The translations under genes were made by a program, and so were the position numbers. DNA of 64,000 nucleotides from Ancylostoma caninum. Its lineage: Eukaryota; Nematoda; Chromadorea; Rhabditida; Ancylostomatidae. The notes beneath the pieces were generated by a model. It did not search any database and was not told the DNA's origin. It saw nothing but the letters and a program-made list of their open reading frames with translations. The stretch lies in assembly GCA_037903475.1 (NCBI GenBank), contig JBAJFG010000368.1, forward strand, positions 744,001-808,000, read 5' to 3'. Positions 23,720 to 37,576 of this stretch are shown piece after piece (the first letter of the stretch is position 1; each line of letters begins with the position of its first letter).

Positions 23720-24720
23720 TAGCAAACGGCGAGAATGTCAGGTGCAGAGTCAGGCGCTTAGCTTTGGTAACCTAGCTTTATGATGCATGTCAGTCATATA
23801 AGCCAAATCACCAAAGAGAAGAACCAAACCGGTGTCGGACGGTGTGTGTCGCGAGGCAGAAGCAACAGCAAAAACCGAGTGAATCGCACGAATAGGCAGG
23901 TCAAATGCCGTCGTCGACTCCGGGGGGCAGATAAGAGCGGGTGGTCGATGGCGGTCGCGCGCTGATCAGCAGCAGCAGCCGCAGTAGCAGTGGGGGAGTA
24001 CAGTAGCAGTAGACGGGAGTGAGTGTGTGTGCCAATTACGGATGAACACACCTGAGAGGGCGGGGCGAACAGGCCACGCCCACGTCAAGGTCAAACTGAT
24101 CGCATCGTGAGTGGGCGCATATCACCATGATCGGCAGAATACGGTGGATTATCGATCGATCGCCGGACAGTGATAGGGGGATGCCGCACTGCGAGGGATT
24201 TAAACACCTCTCATCGAGGAGCGGTGCGGGGGGGGGGGGAGGGGGCTGGGGGGTTGGTGAGTTGAGGTTGCTGCGGCTGGGGACCAGGACCCACGACGAC
24301 CGCTTCGACGCAACCAGGTGGTAGAAAGCAGTGTGCATCTGGGCCGCTCTGCTCTCACTCTTGTCCTCTAACACACCCCTTATCAGCGAGACGACACCGC
24401 TCCGCCACCCGCATGCTCTCTCGCCGCCGTCTGACCAACCGGTTCCCGAAGAGAAAAGGCACGGAGAAGACAATGCATACTTGCTAATTGACAGCGGGAG
24501 GGGAATCCAAACAGAAACGAATCGAATGCGAGAGGAGACAACGCGGAATCAGAGTTACACCACGGCATACACGCACCTCAGGAATGCCGGTCACAGCGCG
24601 GCCCACGTCGTGGAACTGTGTGGGCCGGACGCCCTGCTTTAACCCGTCCCCATTGGAGACGAATAGACTCTCCATGCGATTTGGTAAGCCATCTGAAGCT
24701 ACTCGACAGTAGCAACCTGC
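23720..24720. other. GC-rich intergenic block with a G-run
   Basis: CAG/AGT-rich text at 23968-24015 is followed by a G-rich tract at 24228-24260 (GCGGGGGGGGGGGA, GGGGGCTGGGGGG) that could form a G-quadruplex. Several overlapping short frames on both strands look like composition artefacts. A promoter of an unseen transcript is possible but unsupported. Confidence 0.4.
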
Positions 24721-25859
24721 TTGTTGACTCTCAATGGTGATTTGTGCATAAAAAGCATTTTCTCGCAGTGTTTGCTACGTTACGCATGCGTTGCGCCCAA
24801 ATCCTACTGCGAAATTACTCGGTCATGTAAGGGTTCATTCCACAGATATATCGATTATGCTTGCTTGCAAATCTATTCGTGTGCGATAATAGACTGAACA
24901 GAATTTGAGCAGGGACGCGCGTTAGAAGAAATACCATTTCCGTTTATTTTCGTTCGAAAAACCGAAAAGATTGGTCATGGGTTAACCCGTTGATCAGTTA
25001 GCCTACTTATATGTGAGAAAAGGAGGTTGTCCCAACTGTTACTCGCTCTAGTTTGGCTACTCGCTTCCCTTCAGCAGAAGCAAAAAGAATTTCACGAAAT
25101 AATGTAAATTAATAAACAGAAATGCAAATACAAATTTAAAAAATTGATAATTTGAACTAATAAATTTGGAAATCAAGAAGAAAGAAATCGTATATAGTGT
25201 GTCCAGACATCAACTTATTTTCAGATTTGATGCTATGACCACCTTTAACAATCTGGCCACTTCCTGCTCTACGATCGATTCCATTATTTTTTACTCTGCT
25301 AGCAGTAAATTGCGATATTTTTGAGTCCTTATCACAGAATAACTACCAAAATCCGAAGGCTACCCCAACTGTATCAAACAGTGCTGGCAAAAGGAGATCA
25401 TCTCTTCAAAGTTCACAGTCCGTTAGGGCTATGGCTCAAATTGAAAACTTTTAATCTGTTAAAAAGTGCAGTTATGTGTCCATCAGAAATGGATAGAGTT
25501 ACCAATGTCCCCATTGCTCTTGGTAATTTTTAAGATATCAGGAATGCAGTAGAAAACATACATACTACTTCTTCAAGGAATACTAAAGCCCTGATTTCGC
25601 CGCTCTCACACTCACTCACTATGTGGCGTCAGATAGTGAACTCCTCATCAGCATTGAAGTTTTCTCGATATCTGGAACAGTCAACAGAATGTCAGTGCTC
25701 CTTCGATCCTTCGGACGTATGGGCCGTTCTAGATGGATCTCTAAGGGCCCGAATAAGTTCGGGGTCAGTTGTGTTTTCCATGGTATTTTATCTCGACCAA
25801 AAGGTACTCTACTTCACGGTGTCCGGAAGGTCCCTTCTCTGGTGCTCGCACACCGGCGG

Positions 25860-26015
25860 TTTCCGCCCAAATTCCTGGGAAACTCCGCCTGAATTGCTCG
25901 GAAAAGTGTGAGGAATCCTGGTGGAGAATAAGCGAAATTTAGTGGAATTCTACAGGAAATTTAGCCGGAATTTACAAGAATTCAGGTGAAAACGCGCAAA
26001 TTCGCGTTAAAACAT
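25860..26015 (+). repeat. GGAATTTA-type degenerate repeat, block 1
   Basis: Words such as GAAATTTAG, GGAATTTAC and CCGCCTGAATT recur at roughly 15-25 bp. The same words fill 27355-27570, on the other side of a TTAA-flanked MITE. Confidence 0.55.
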
Positions 26016-26664
26016 GAACAACAGAGAAATATGCTTGAACAAGACCCAACACGGTGATCGCTCACGGACAACGCGAGCAACTTCTGGCGTTGCGACCAAA
26101 AATTTGCCGAACGTGTTTTACCACGTGGTTGTGGTGAAGAAGCATACAAATGCCACACTTGAGCTTATCTTGAAGCAAGAGTTGGAAGCTCTAACATATT
26201 GGAGCTGTTGCTTCGTATAACAGCAAGGTCGCCTTTTGTGCCTTCAACAAGAGTAAATTCTATAATATGCGTATTTGATCCCGATTTTGCAATCAAATGC
26301 ACCAAAGCATTAAACGGGACAAATTAAGGGAATGAAGCATGTATAAGTAAAATAGAGTTCAAAATTTTCAGACACTTTAGCATTTTGTTTTATGAGCTCG
26401 TTCACTTCAGCATCTCATTAATTTTATTCTGTTTTGCCTACTCATCCTTCAATTTACCTAATCACAAGTTTTTTCTCAGTTATTTATTAATCACTCCGTG
26501 CACTTCATTTTGTACAAACTTTCCACTTTTATTCCCTACTTTTGTTCATTTTTAGAAAGAAATTTGTTACTTCAAGGAAATTTCTTAAATATATCCCCAA
26601 TCTGGATATTCTAGGTCGTTGGTTCCCAGTTAGGTACATTGTGTGCAATTTCGCTAGTTTTCGT

Positions 26665-27079
26665 TTAAAGGCAGGGGTCCACCTCATTTTCGTAGTTCAG
26701 CTAACAGCAGATTCTGCATCTACTCTGCGCGATGGTTCCAACGGTATACATAAATTGTCTCAGAATGGTCCATAAACCCGTCTCCCAGGACGGGGTCGGT
26801 AACAGTTTGCCAACCCGAGTTGACATGTGAAGCCGTTGATCTTATCGATTGGACACGCCAAGACTCGTTGACCGACGCGGCAGCCGTGGCAGGCAGCCAG
26901 CACAGCTTGGAGCGATCCGCCTTCGGGCTCCAAATTTTTATCCAGTTCGAGCCTTTCAAAAATGGGGATTTCGTCGCTTCTGTGCCTGTTGATGTACATC
27001 CCAGGGATCAACATGATGAGAAGGTCTAGGATATGTTGGTAAATCCAACAGGCAGAACGAGGTGGCCCTCTGCCTTTAA
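26665..27079 (+). mobile_element. TTAA-flanked MITE (AGGCAG family), copy 2
   Basis: It begins TTAAAGGCAGGGGTCCACC and ends GGCCCTCTGCCTTTAA, with the same internal order as copy 1 (CCAACCCGAGTTGACATG and so on). TTAA is present at both ends. Confidence 0.85.
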
Positions 27080-27354
27080 GTTCCACGTAAATTCTGATTG
27101 ATTTCGTGCCACACCCCTCACATTTTCTCCCAGAAGTTTTCGCGAAAATCACCGGTATGGAGTCATCTAAGTGAGCTGGGAACATCTAAGGATTATTTCC
27201 ACAAAAAACAAGGGGCACTGTGCAGGATCAGCCTGCAATGTAAAGAAAACATTTCAAATAGCACACTGAACGCTAAAACATGAAGTTCAGGTTGAAATTT
27301 AATGTCGCACATCATTATTCGAAGGGTTGCAAAAATTCTCGCGTCATCCACCAC

Positions 27355-27570
27355 TGTCCGAATTTACCCGGAATTTAGGCGGAATTTAAGAGAAATCCGC
27401 CGGTCGACCAGATTTAACCGGAATTTACGCGACATTTAGGCGAGATCCGCTGGTAGTTTTGAGAATGCACGATTTACACGAGATTTAACTGGAATTTACC
27501 TGGAATCCGGCGGAATTTCGATAAATACACGATTTACACGGACTTTCCCAGGAAATCAGGTGGAAACCGC
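27355..27570 (+). repeat. GGAATTTA-type degenerate repeat, block 2
   Basis: Alternating ACCCGGAATTTAGGCGGAATTT, GAAATCCGCCGG and ACGATTTACACGA words make an irregular tandem array of about 215 bp. Confidence 0.65.
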
Positions 27571-30120
27571 AGGTGTAAGATTACCAGAGTTACTGCTCCA
27601 GATATCAAAGCCAAATACATCGTCATCCATAAAACGACGCCACTGAACAAGTCTCAAACCGGGTAAAATATGGCACGCAGAAGTGGCACGACCTCCAGCA
27701 CATATCAGAGTAGTGAATAATCGTGCACTGCTCCCACTAGAGTGAGTTGAGTACGGTTGAAATCAGTTGCATGATTCTATGAAGCGTTTACGAGACCATA
27801 CTTCTTATGCCAAATCTTAACTGAGACAGCACCTGAAAATAGAGCGTGAAGACCCGCAACCTCTTGCAGGTGACTACTACTGTTCATTTTGAGTCCTCCT
27901 GACCTAACATGTTCGGACTGCTTTATGTAGATGTGAATGCCTACCCCGATATTCTACTAGACATGGCATACGGCACTTTGTAGAGGCAATGAAGTCGCAT
28001 AAGAGTTTGTTTTCGTGCTATAATAAAAATGCAAAGCATGAAACCTGTGATGTGCGCCTCCGGAGATGGTATGGATAGGACTCTCCGGAACCCAGCGCCT
28101 TTTATATGAGCTAGAGCTAGTTTTACGCAAAACGAAACTGATCTCGAAGTGGGTAGTATGAGTGGCCTAGGCCCGTATCCAAAATGTAGCCGTGGAAGGA
28201 AAGCACACAGGTACACACATACATATCTGTTCCCACTAGTGTTTGTCCACCATCTTATCCGGTATAATTCATCCATCCGAGTGTTCAGGAAGACAACAAG
28301 TGAGGATTGAGCAGATATCGAATGGTTATCAAATGGAAATCACCGGGTAAAGATATCTTGCAGTGAAACGAGTGGGTTCACATGTCCGCGGACAATTTTT
28401 GTTGATTAGTAGTGTTCCCAAACCACACAAACATATCCACTGAAGACTGGACAAAGTTTACTGGAAAGGCCCCGTGATGGATTGAAGTGGGACGAATCTC
28501 TTCCAAAGTGTTCTCAAGGCGTTCTCAATTAAGCTCCAACGATGTCAGAATATCGTCCCTGTGTACTAATATTCTAGTAGACATGAACCCAGATCGCAAG
28601 AAAAGTTTGTTTTCGGTGGAGATTCCACAAATACTAAGTCGCACCTAAATGTGAAAGCCACAAAATCAGGAATTTTGACTCATAGACTGGAAGAAAAAAT
28701 CTCACGAAATTAATGAGGACAATGAGGATGTTATTGCGGAAACTATTATTTTTAGGCTTCTCCAGAGAATAAGTTATCAAATGAATGCCATAATGATTTC
28801 CTCCCGAACAAGATTGTACACAGCTCAATAGGTCATATAAAGGGGGCCATAAGCTGTTCCACAGAGGGGGATAAAATATTGTACATCGTTTGCTCATTTC
28901 TCTGCTGTAGTGAGATGTTTTTTAACGTACCAAATCTCATTTAGTAGAGCTGGATTTGCTAATTTTTTCTGATTAAAAACATGCCCTGGAAACTTGCGCA
29001 TTAGCGAAAAAAATTTTATGGGGAGCTTTCAGAGTAGATTTTTGTGCCGCCAAATGCACCGATTCAGCTCGCATTTTCGAGAAAAACAGTTGCACAAACA
29101 GTTTTTGACAAAAGTTTCAAATGGGATCAGAAAGGGTCTTGTGCGCAAAATCCATTCAGGATCGGTGTTTATAGAAGCATAGAACGAGGTTGTTCCACAG
29201 CTTGAATGAACGAGAAAAACAAGCCCTAGGTTTCGAAGAGCACACTTGGCCTACACCTGGGCCTGAAGGAAGAGCAAGGCTATCTTTTAGCATTTATCAT
29301 CCCGTTTCCAGAACATATTCAATCACTGGCTGCGGCAATGTATTCCAGTAGGAAAGATTTTCGAAAGCAAATTTGGTGAGAATTGGCCATAACTGGCACC
29401 ATAGAGTAATCGCTGTTTTTATTCTACATTTGCTGTAATCCGTTTTTGTGAAAAGTCCTAGGGATAATTAGGAAGAGCATTTCTTGCTTTTTCAGAAACA
29501 CCTAGGCGACAAATTTTTTCTTGAAGACTTGGCGGACTTTGCAGGAAAAAGGCGCCACAACAAAATACACTTTCCACAAATGTGTTTTGAAGCCAATTCC
29601 TCCAAAACGAAAGTCTCTAGCACAACTCAGTAAAATGCCTTGAACATTCTTTTATATTCGACCGTTAAAAGAATGGAACAAAGCATTGGTTCCTGGCCGA
29701 GAAATAAAAGAGCAAACGTTGTACCATAACCTATGTCCCCACCTGTCGTTTACTGGGTTATCATTCCTAGGTAATGGGAAGTTTTTTTGCCAGGCTAATG
29801 TTATCTTAATAGTGCTGGATTCAGAACAGACATTTTCCGACCAGAAAACACTTCGGTGAACCGAGAGGTAGGTAGAAAAACTTTAGCGCAAAATTGCAGA
29901 GTAGATCTTCGGCGCCACCTGATCCAGCCCTGAATTTCTGAGCAGAACAGCCAAAAACACAGCTTTCAACAAGGCGAGAGATTATTGCATCTTGTTCTTG
30001 ACGACTATCAATAGTCGAAGCATGCGAAATATAAATCGGTGTTGATAGGAGCAAGAACGAGGCTTTTCCAAGAGCTGCCGGGAAGAAAACCGAACGTCAT
30101 ATTCAAGTCGCAACTGATCT
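27571..30120. other. Intergenic stretch without a supported gene
   Basis: Short frames only. The GACAAA/GAACAAGATT-type text of 28620-29760 reads as ancient repeat but no boundaries could be set. Confidence 0.35.
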
Positions 30121-30123
30121 ACA

Positions 30124-30591
30124 ACCTGGGCCCGTAGTAAAGTGTCATGGCGGTGAGATGAACTCCAAAACTCAGCACCACGCTTTAGAGATGATTGCAT
30201 GCCAGCTCAAATCAACAAAGTGTAGGATAGCAGATCATTGTCACCCACGTCACTGCTAGAGCACGCGCGTGGCAACCGAGGGAATCATCGCCCTTCTGCA
30301 AGCTGATCGCCTTGTCTACCTGTGGAAATAGTGTGAGAGGCGAATGGACGAAGAGTGAGACGGTCGAAATAGCTAGTTCTGCGTCACCTCTCGCGCTATT
30401 TCCACAGCATGAGAAGGCGATCAGCTCCCAATAGGGCGATGATCTCCTCTGTTGCCACATGCATGCTTGAGCAATGACGGGGTGGCAATGATCTGCTATC
30501 CCACTGGCAAACAATCATCGCCTGAGGAGAGTTTGTGGTGGAGAGTTTTGGAATTCATCTCACCGTCATGACACTTTACTACGAGCCCTGG
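30124..30591. repeat. Nested palindromic element
   Basis: Outer arms ACCTGGGCCCGTAGTAAAG and CTTTACTACGAGCCCTGGT, then GTCATGGCGGTGAGATGAA and its mirror, then GATAGCAGATCATTG and its mirror, then GAAATAGCGCGAG-type inner arms. The whole 470 bp folds on itself with a short central loop. Confidence 0.8.
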
Positions 30592-30769
30592 TCTATTTAT
30601 GGACTATCAGAATCCCTTTGTAGCATTGTGTTCAGATTACATCAACGCACTGGTTACAGCCGCGTTTTCCAGTTGACAAACACTTGCTGCAAGATCTTTA
30701 GCACACCCACGTTTTTGAACGACTTTTTCGAACGTCTCGGACTCAGGATGTGCAATAGTAGGAGCCACG

Positions 30770-32380
30770 TTTGAGTAAGAACAATAGCGAGCAAGAAGAT
30801 TGCGACTTTTGGTCTTTCGCCTATGAATTCTTTCAAAGAAGAGCATAAAGGTTCAAATTCTTGTGAAGGATTTCTCGCACTGGTCGAAATCGTGGTCTGG
30901 CACAATCCGCAGTGTCCCACAAAATCACGTCTTTCGTTGGGATCCAATCACAAATTGCTTCCTTGCAGCGAAGTCAATCATGTACTAGAAAACGTGCATG
31001 GGCTGACCAGTGGTTGGCATCTGCGAAGACCATGTAAGGTTATTTCAGGTTATTTTTATTCTCTACGGATGTTTCTACCACCATGGCTCCCCTTATCAGC
31101 TCGGTTTGAAAAGTAGAAATACTGCTGACGATACTCTAAGTTCAGATGCAAATGCTCGGTTTCAACGCAATTCATCCCTTTCTCGGAATCCCTAAATAGT
31201 GTTGGTTGCCAAGCAGCTAATCGTGCACATCACGAAAAATTGTTTTGGAATTTTTCCTGTCCCGAGGAGACAAGGTCCCATGAATGGTAAAGATGCTTGA
31301 GGATACCAAGAATATTTTCGAGTACATGACAATAAAGGTTGCCTTGGATTTATCGAAATACGACTACTCGCAGTGAGGAGTGCTGTCACCAGCACAGGTT
31401 TGTGGGCCCTCTTGCTCCACATAGTTTTCTCGATTCGCTTGAATACGTTTGCTTTGAAAATGATTCATTCGTTTTGTATCATCTGAATAAAACTGAATTA
31501 GCTAGTTTTTATAGTCCCAGGTTACAGTATCCCACTTCGGTGATGTTTCGTAGAGTTAAAGGTAGCACCCGTCCAAATTCTTGAGTTCAAGTGCTGGTAG
31601 TGAGGCACACTGACTGCGCATCATAAATGTTTAATGAACAAAAAGAATAATGACTTACCTACAAAGAAATCCGGATCGCGAACCCAGCTTCAGTGCACGT
31701 GACTTCGAAGCGAGCCAGCCAACAGTGGCCCGTCACATTCGAAAGCACGTTTGGTCGCGCAACGTAGCGAGGCTCACTGGTATTGTGGAGCGCGAAAAGA
31801 CAAGCGGAAGACAGCATCTCCATTTTAAGGATTTCTCGCATGTTTTGTGTAATTTCAGTGTTGGATTCGAATTCTAGGCCCCTCAAAACCCCAAAATCAA
31901 GCAACCTCTCGAACACGAAGCTTTAAGCTGGTGCTGCCTTTAAATGCACTTTAGCAAGATTTACCTCATCAAATCCATAGCGGCATGAGTCGCTGGGTTG
32001 TCATGTACACGGCAAAACTCTAAAAATCCTGGAAAATCTTTATCATTCATGAGATTATTAAAATGTGTCCCTCCACGGGACAAAAAATTCCAGAACTTAT
32101 TTTTCGTGGTGTGCACGATTGGCTGCATGGCAACTAGCCGGAATGTTTAGGAACTCAGACGAAGGAATAAACTGCGTTGAAAGAATCGGGTTATGTTTGT
32201 CGAGTGAGATGGGATCTTGGTCAGCAATTAGCTTGTTCAGGAACCGAGACATTCTGTCGGTCGGTCCGTCTACACAGCTTATGATTAGTCGAATCTGCTA
32301 TGTGTCCGTGGATGTTGATTGCGAAGCTGTTGTGTCCCGCCTGTCTCCGGGCACACAAATCTTTTCTCTGTTTCTCTAGG
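30770..32380 (+). repeat. Composite inverted repeat, copy 1
   Basis: Sequence around 30781-31270 (TAGCGAGCAA, GTTGGGATC, AATCGTGCACATCACG) matches 41425-41960 in the same orientation. CGTGGTGTGCACGATTGGC at 32105 mirrors the text at 31220. A TTAA-flanked MITE sits in the middle. Confidence 0.6.
31560..31939 (+). mobile_element. TTAA-flanked MITE, divergent copy
   Basis: TTAAAGGTAGCACC at left and GGTGCTGCCTTTAA at right form perfect ends inside TTAA. The terminus relates it to the AGGCAG family, but the interior is different. Confidence 0.7.
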
Positions 32381-35300
32381 GTCTCTCTCTAACGACCCCT
32401 TCCAACCCTCTCTTACTTGCGAGGGACTAATCGATACTTCTCTATCGAACACCAGACTACTAGATATTCATTAGTAAACCCAAATACAGTAGTAGCGGGG
32501 GCGGCTGCGGCTATCCGGCTGACTCCAAGCTGAACACCCTAAGGTCCCAAACTACGGCCTTATATACAGCTCTGTTTCCCGCAATCGCCTTAAGGTGCGA
32601 TCAAGCCAGACGGGAGCTCTCCACGCCACCCAGGGAGATCATCGGTCTCCTGCTCGCCGATAACAGAGCGAAACTCCTGGCATCCCGCCATCAGCCACAA
32701 CACAAAGCACTGACGAAAAGTATGGGGGGTTTAATCAGGTTGTAAAGGACGGGAAGACTGGGGTTTCTAATTTGAGTCTGCATAGGGATTTGTCGTTTGA
32801 ACCAGCTTCTTTACCAACCATTAAGCATATGTGATTTAGTCATTTGCACTGAGAAAGGAACTCCTTTTTCGAAGTGCGTTTGTATAAAGTTGTATCACTA
32901 AAATGGTGTTCGGTAATTGCGCGATCCTGCGTTTCTGGTATCAATAGAAATTCACCGCCTTTGTCATTGATAGATTGACGGACGGTCCCATTCGAAACTG
33001 AATTCCGTAATTCTCTGAATCCTTGCTATTGCGTGCTACTACAATTTTAAGTTTTACAATTTTAAGAAGCTGGTCCAAACGACAAATTCCTGAGCAGACT
33101 CAAATTATCGGGTTCGTGCGAGATCAATTGCCGTTTTGGGGTATGCACAAACAGACTCCTCTCTTACGTGGAATTCGAACAGTTTCAAGACAATTTGTGT
33201 GACATGATGGAGGGGTTTTTTCTCCTTTTTCGAAAGCTGCTTGAATATTCTGACCAGCTCTTTTCAGTATCTTTTTCTAGAGCCGAAAACAAATGATGAG
33301 CTGAAGCGATTCTCGGGTGATCGTAGTTAATGACTACAAACGCGATCACTCTATACAGGAGGTGTCCGGTAATCTCACATCTGCTTCATCTTGGAATCGC
33401 TTCCCCAAAGGACAGTGGGCTAGGGTTCATGAGGTTCTTCTCCTACGATTTCGAAGTATGGTCGTGGTCGCGGGATGTCGCTAGACGATCAGGCGTTAAG
33501 GGCAGCCGCGGAACCTAAAATACTATAGTTTCACTCTATCTGAATTCAATCAACAGGTGTGCAGGGTGCGGCCGTGAACACAACACCACCTGATTGATGC
33601 TCAGCTTCTTACCACGTGCGACATCTTTTCTAACCTAATTTTTCGTCCCGAAACAACTTATTTCTAAACAATGTAAATACTGCTGATGAAGCTCGGTTTC
33701 TGTACAATAACAAGAAATGCGAACGGGTATGGGTAGAGACCATTGCCCAATTTTAAGTTTTCCTGAACAGATCTCTCTTGGGAGGTTATGTCAGGAGTTT
33801 GCTGGTGCTGTAACGGTGATCCGCTGCAGCTTTCTTCAACCTAGTCAAGCGTTGACAGCAGAGTTCTAGTATTGTAATTTCGAGTTGATAGCCGAAAATC
33901 TGCTGTAGATGTGGTTGGCAGTGGTGAACAGAATCAGGTTTTCCCTTGTTCCAGGGTAGCGCTACGCCTCTCACTTAAAAACTCACCCAACAAAAACTGG
34001 CGCAGTAAGGCATCGAGGTACTAATCCATTCTTCACATTCCTCAGACCTTTCCCTTACTGAATACCTCTCCAACACACTGCTGATCTAGATCATGCCGAG
34101 ATCGCCTTCGAGAAGTTTTTAGATTTATCTGATCTCATTTTTCCATTATAGAGGCATGCCATTTCCACAATATTGTTCGGAAAGATTTAGCGAATTGAAC
34201 GGACATTAAACTGATGAAGAACATAGTGTTTAAGCCAGTTTACAACACTTTGAATTGGAGCTTTTGTTCCGGCAATTAATTTTGCACCAACCTAATTGCA
34301 AACCCCAATCTGCCCTGCCGCAATCAGGCAATGTCTCATTCGGGACTAACGTGACGATGAAGTTGTTCTAGTCAACATTCCCAACGAAGACATTAGAGGC
34401 AGTTGGTCCGAAGAAGACACTACGACAGAGCCTGTATCTCACAAAACTGTGTTGTTTGTTATTGAGATTGCGACTTGGGATTGCGCAAAACGCAAAACGG
34501 TTCATATGACAAAAATGGAAGTATAAGTAGGATGACAGAGGTCAGCAGAGCAGGTCCTAACATTTATGCACACCGATGCCAACTATTAGGTTGAGGAATT
34601 ATAAATGTCCGCTGCATCCGTTCTCCTTTCCTCCTCTATTTCCCACTGTGTCATTATTTTTAGCAGGGCATGTGTACTCATATGAAAGAGTGGTTCATAG
34701 CGCTTCAGAAAATATATGATTTGTTTGGTATCCTCTAATTTTTTACTTCTGAAAAATTAGTTTTAATTGGTAGCGCACCTACTAAAGGCGGACATAGTAA
34801 GTGCGCGAGCCACCATCGGCCGAATCCTTCTCTGCCGTGTAGACAGGGCGGCGTAGCCTTTGGGTCCCGTGGAAAAGGGAAGTGGCATATGATGCTTCTG
34901 TTGACAGCCACACACTCCTGAAGAAGGGGGGGGGGGGGGTAGGGTGACTACTGAGCATTTGGACCACTCCTTCTCACAAGTAACGATAAACAGAAGCTAA
35001 GAAGCATTTCATGAAATTTCTGTTTAGGTTTGAAAAATGGAGACTTTGTGATCATACTTTGAGTTGAGATATGTACTCCCGGGAGATTTTGTGGAATATT
35101 TTTCTTTTGATGCGGAAGGTCAGTTATTGTGCTAGTCACAAAATCCCCGTCCACTTCACCACATGGTGTAATTCTTGAGCAATTACGATAAAACCACTCC
35201 TACATACACCATCCATGATTTCGAACCCGTAATTTTAACAGTTTCAAAGCATCAAAGACGTACTTCTTTTATTTATTTGAAATATTAGATGTTATTCATC

Positions 35301-36282
35301 TTTACTGGTTACAGAATTGCTGCAAACGCACAACAGTCGCTCTCTCCCTTGTGACTGCGCCTGGCTCTCAACAGAAGCTGCGTAGCACCTGCATATCCAC
35401 GGGGCATCGTTAGCCATGCCCATTTTTCGACGGGACCCAAAGGCCCTCCCTCCGTAGACAGTCGCCATTCTTTGAAACATTATAGTGTCAGATAATAGAA
35501 GAGTGTGCCTTGAACATGCAGACAAAAAACCACTCCTGCTCAGCGACGCACAGCGGCCTATTCCCACACGTAAATCGGACAGTCACGAATATAAGGTGAC
35601 ACTGCGTTTGAGGTAAGATATCAAAGGAACGCCCTATTCAAGGATTTATTTATTTATTTATTTGAATACATCATAAGGTGTGCCATGAGAACATTACATC
35701 AAACGATTTCAGAAGCAACAAAAAAGGCATTACTCTAGAAATAAAATGGCAGGTAAAACTCGTTAGTATACTCGAAGAAAAAAAATCATGAAATCTCAAA
35801 CGCTGTACGATCATTGAGAAAGGAAGTCGCAGTACACAATACATGTCGATAGTAATGCAACTAGGACCCTTTAGGTAGAGTAAAATTAGAGGGAGCAAAT
35901 AAGTGAACTAAGCTTCCACCATTTTTTTACATGGGGAGGCTGAGAAACAGTGGCCCAATTAGAAAACCTGCCGAAGAGGACAGTGATATCTTGAAAGAAA
36001 GCCCAACCAAGTGAAAGAAAGTGAGGTGTGTGACGTTAGGGAGACCGCCACTTCCCACGAGATAAGACATGCCGTGGGAAATCCTACACCAGATTTTCGG
36101 ATGTTAGGTATTCCCTAGCCCTAACAATCTGATGTAGAACACACCTAAATGGGTTAGGCTGACTAGAAGACTACCGCAGAATACGGCACCAGTGCAAGGA
36201 TGATGATTAGTGTCACAAGTCTAGTGCTGATCCCTCTGCGCAATATTAGGGACGCTTGGACTAAGAACTCCATCATCATGGT
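32381..36282. other. Intergenic stretch without a supported gene
   Basis: 32480-32700 is a GC-rich patch (GGGGCGGCTGCGGC, CCACGCCACCCAGG). 34926-34940 is a G homopolymer. 35646-35690 is a (TTTA)n tail. No coding or RNA gene is supported. Confidence 0.4.
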
Positions 36283-37040
36283 AACGACTACAAAACTTAT
36301 CCACGACACGGTCCAAAAGACACCGCGAAAATGACCTAGAAGATTACCAAAAAATAAGGATGGGGAGCCCTTCTTCACCCGCCTCCTAGTGCATGGTCAG
36401 CACTATCACTGGCACCTGTTCCTGCCGATGCAGCGTTCATTTAAGGAGAAGAACTTCAAAAACAGCAGTGGAGCTAAAATTTGGGTGGGCCACTACGGCG
36501 TCTCAAAGCGCAGCGATCTTGTGATGGAGGGCACTCATTCATTTCGTGGAGGAAGTAGAAGAGTTATATAACAATTTGGCAAATACCAAATATTGGATGG
36601 AACTCTTGTAATATTGTTGTGGTAGTGTTTTCAGTTTGAAGGTCAAACGGACATTTATAATTCCTCAACCTAATATAATAGTAGATTGTATTTGGTTCAA
36701 TGAGTAGAAAAATCTTTTCTCTTGGCTACGTATTGTGAGTTTTCTCAACATGCTCTAGCATTAGGTCCAATCAGGTTACGACCACGTGAAAGTCCTCACC
36801 GCCTTGCGTTGAGCAGAGCTCATGCGAGGATTTCGTATTCTGGGCCAGTCTCCACATCTCGGTGGACGAACTTCGAGAGTTCCATTTCTACTTGACTTTA
36901 GAGGCGGAACCAGATTAAATATTTTATTTGGGTTTTCGCCCATTTTCGAGATTATAAGAGACGGTGAATTGGCGGGAAACAAAAGAAATCTATGAGAATG
37001 GGGTGCTACTTCCATGCGTCTCGTCGCACTTCCCTTGACA

Positions 37041-37200
37041 TACAGAGAACTCCAAACGTACGTAGACAAGAGTCGAGACCGCGGCGCGGCTCTCTTGGGC
37101 AGAGTCACGGGAGCTCAGCATAGCGTGCGTCGGCGTCCCTGCCCAAGAGAGCCGCGCCGCGGTCTCGACTCTTGTCTACGTACGTGTGGAGTTTCCTGTA
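37041..37200. mobile_element. Hairpin MITE in the left palindrome arm
   Basis: TACAGAGAACTCC and then CGTACGTAGACAAGAGTCGA, GACCGCGGCGCGGCTCTCTT are mirrored back to GTTTCCTGTA, leaving only about 35 bp of loop. The twin is at 38151-38310. A relative lies in lin-41 at 48901-49083. Confidence 0.85.
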
Positions 37201-37576
37201 CATGGGTCCTGCCACGCGGAACTCACACATGCTTATATAAGCCTCCGAGGTTGGCAAAGCTAGGGTATGTACAATAGCTGTGTTCGTGCAAGGCAGCTGG
37301 TGTACGCAATTGCGATTTGAATTTTTTCCCAGGTATGTCACCCTCCTACCTACCAAACTGTTGGTTGTAGCGCAGAGCTGGTGCGCGCCGTCACAACGCG
37401 CGTATATCGGGGTTCGAGTCCAGGGTGGTGTGGTGGTTTTGCAGGTAGGAGTGTCAGGTCCTGGCACTCTCGCGCCTAGCTCGTGAGATGTTCGTAACGT
37501 GTTCCGAACTGTTACGAGCCTGGCTCCTATATGTTGTGACGAATTTGGGGATTACTACCACCCCAGTTGTTAGAAA

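Noticed and set aside
23794..24051. CAG-rich stretch as coding polyglutamine/serine repeat
   Set aside because: Only a short imperfect AGC/AGT run; no flanking coding signal.
24036..24473. 145-aa minus-strand frame in a GC-rich block
   Set aside because: Low-complexity Pro/Ser-rich translation, overlapping frames on the opposite strand, no recognisable motif.
36389..36571. 60-aa frame duplicated at 38781-38963 as a possible small protein
   Set aside because: The duplicate is explained by the inverted arms of the palindrome. There is no domain, no splice context and no independent conservation evidence.
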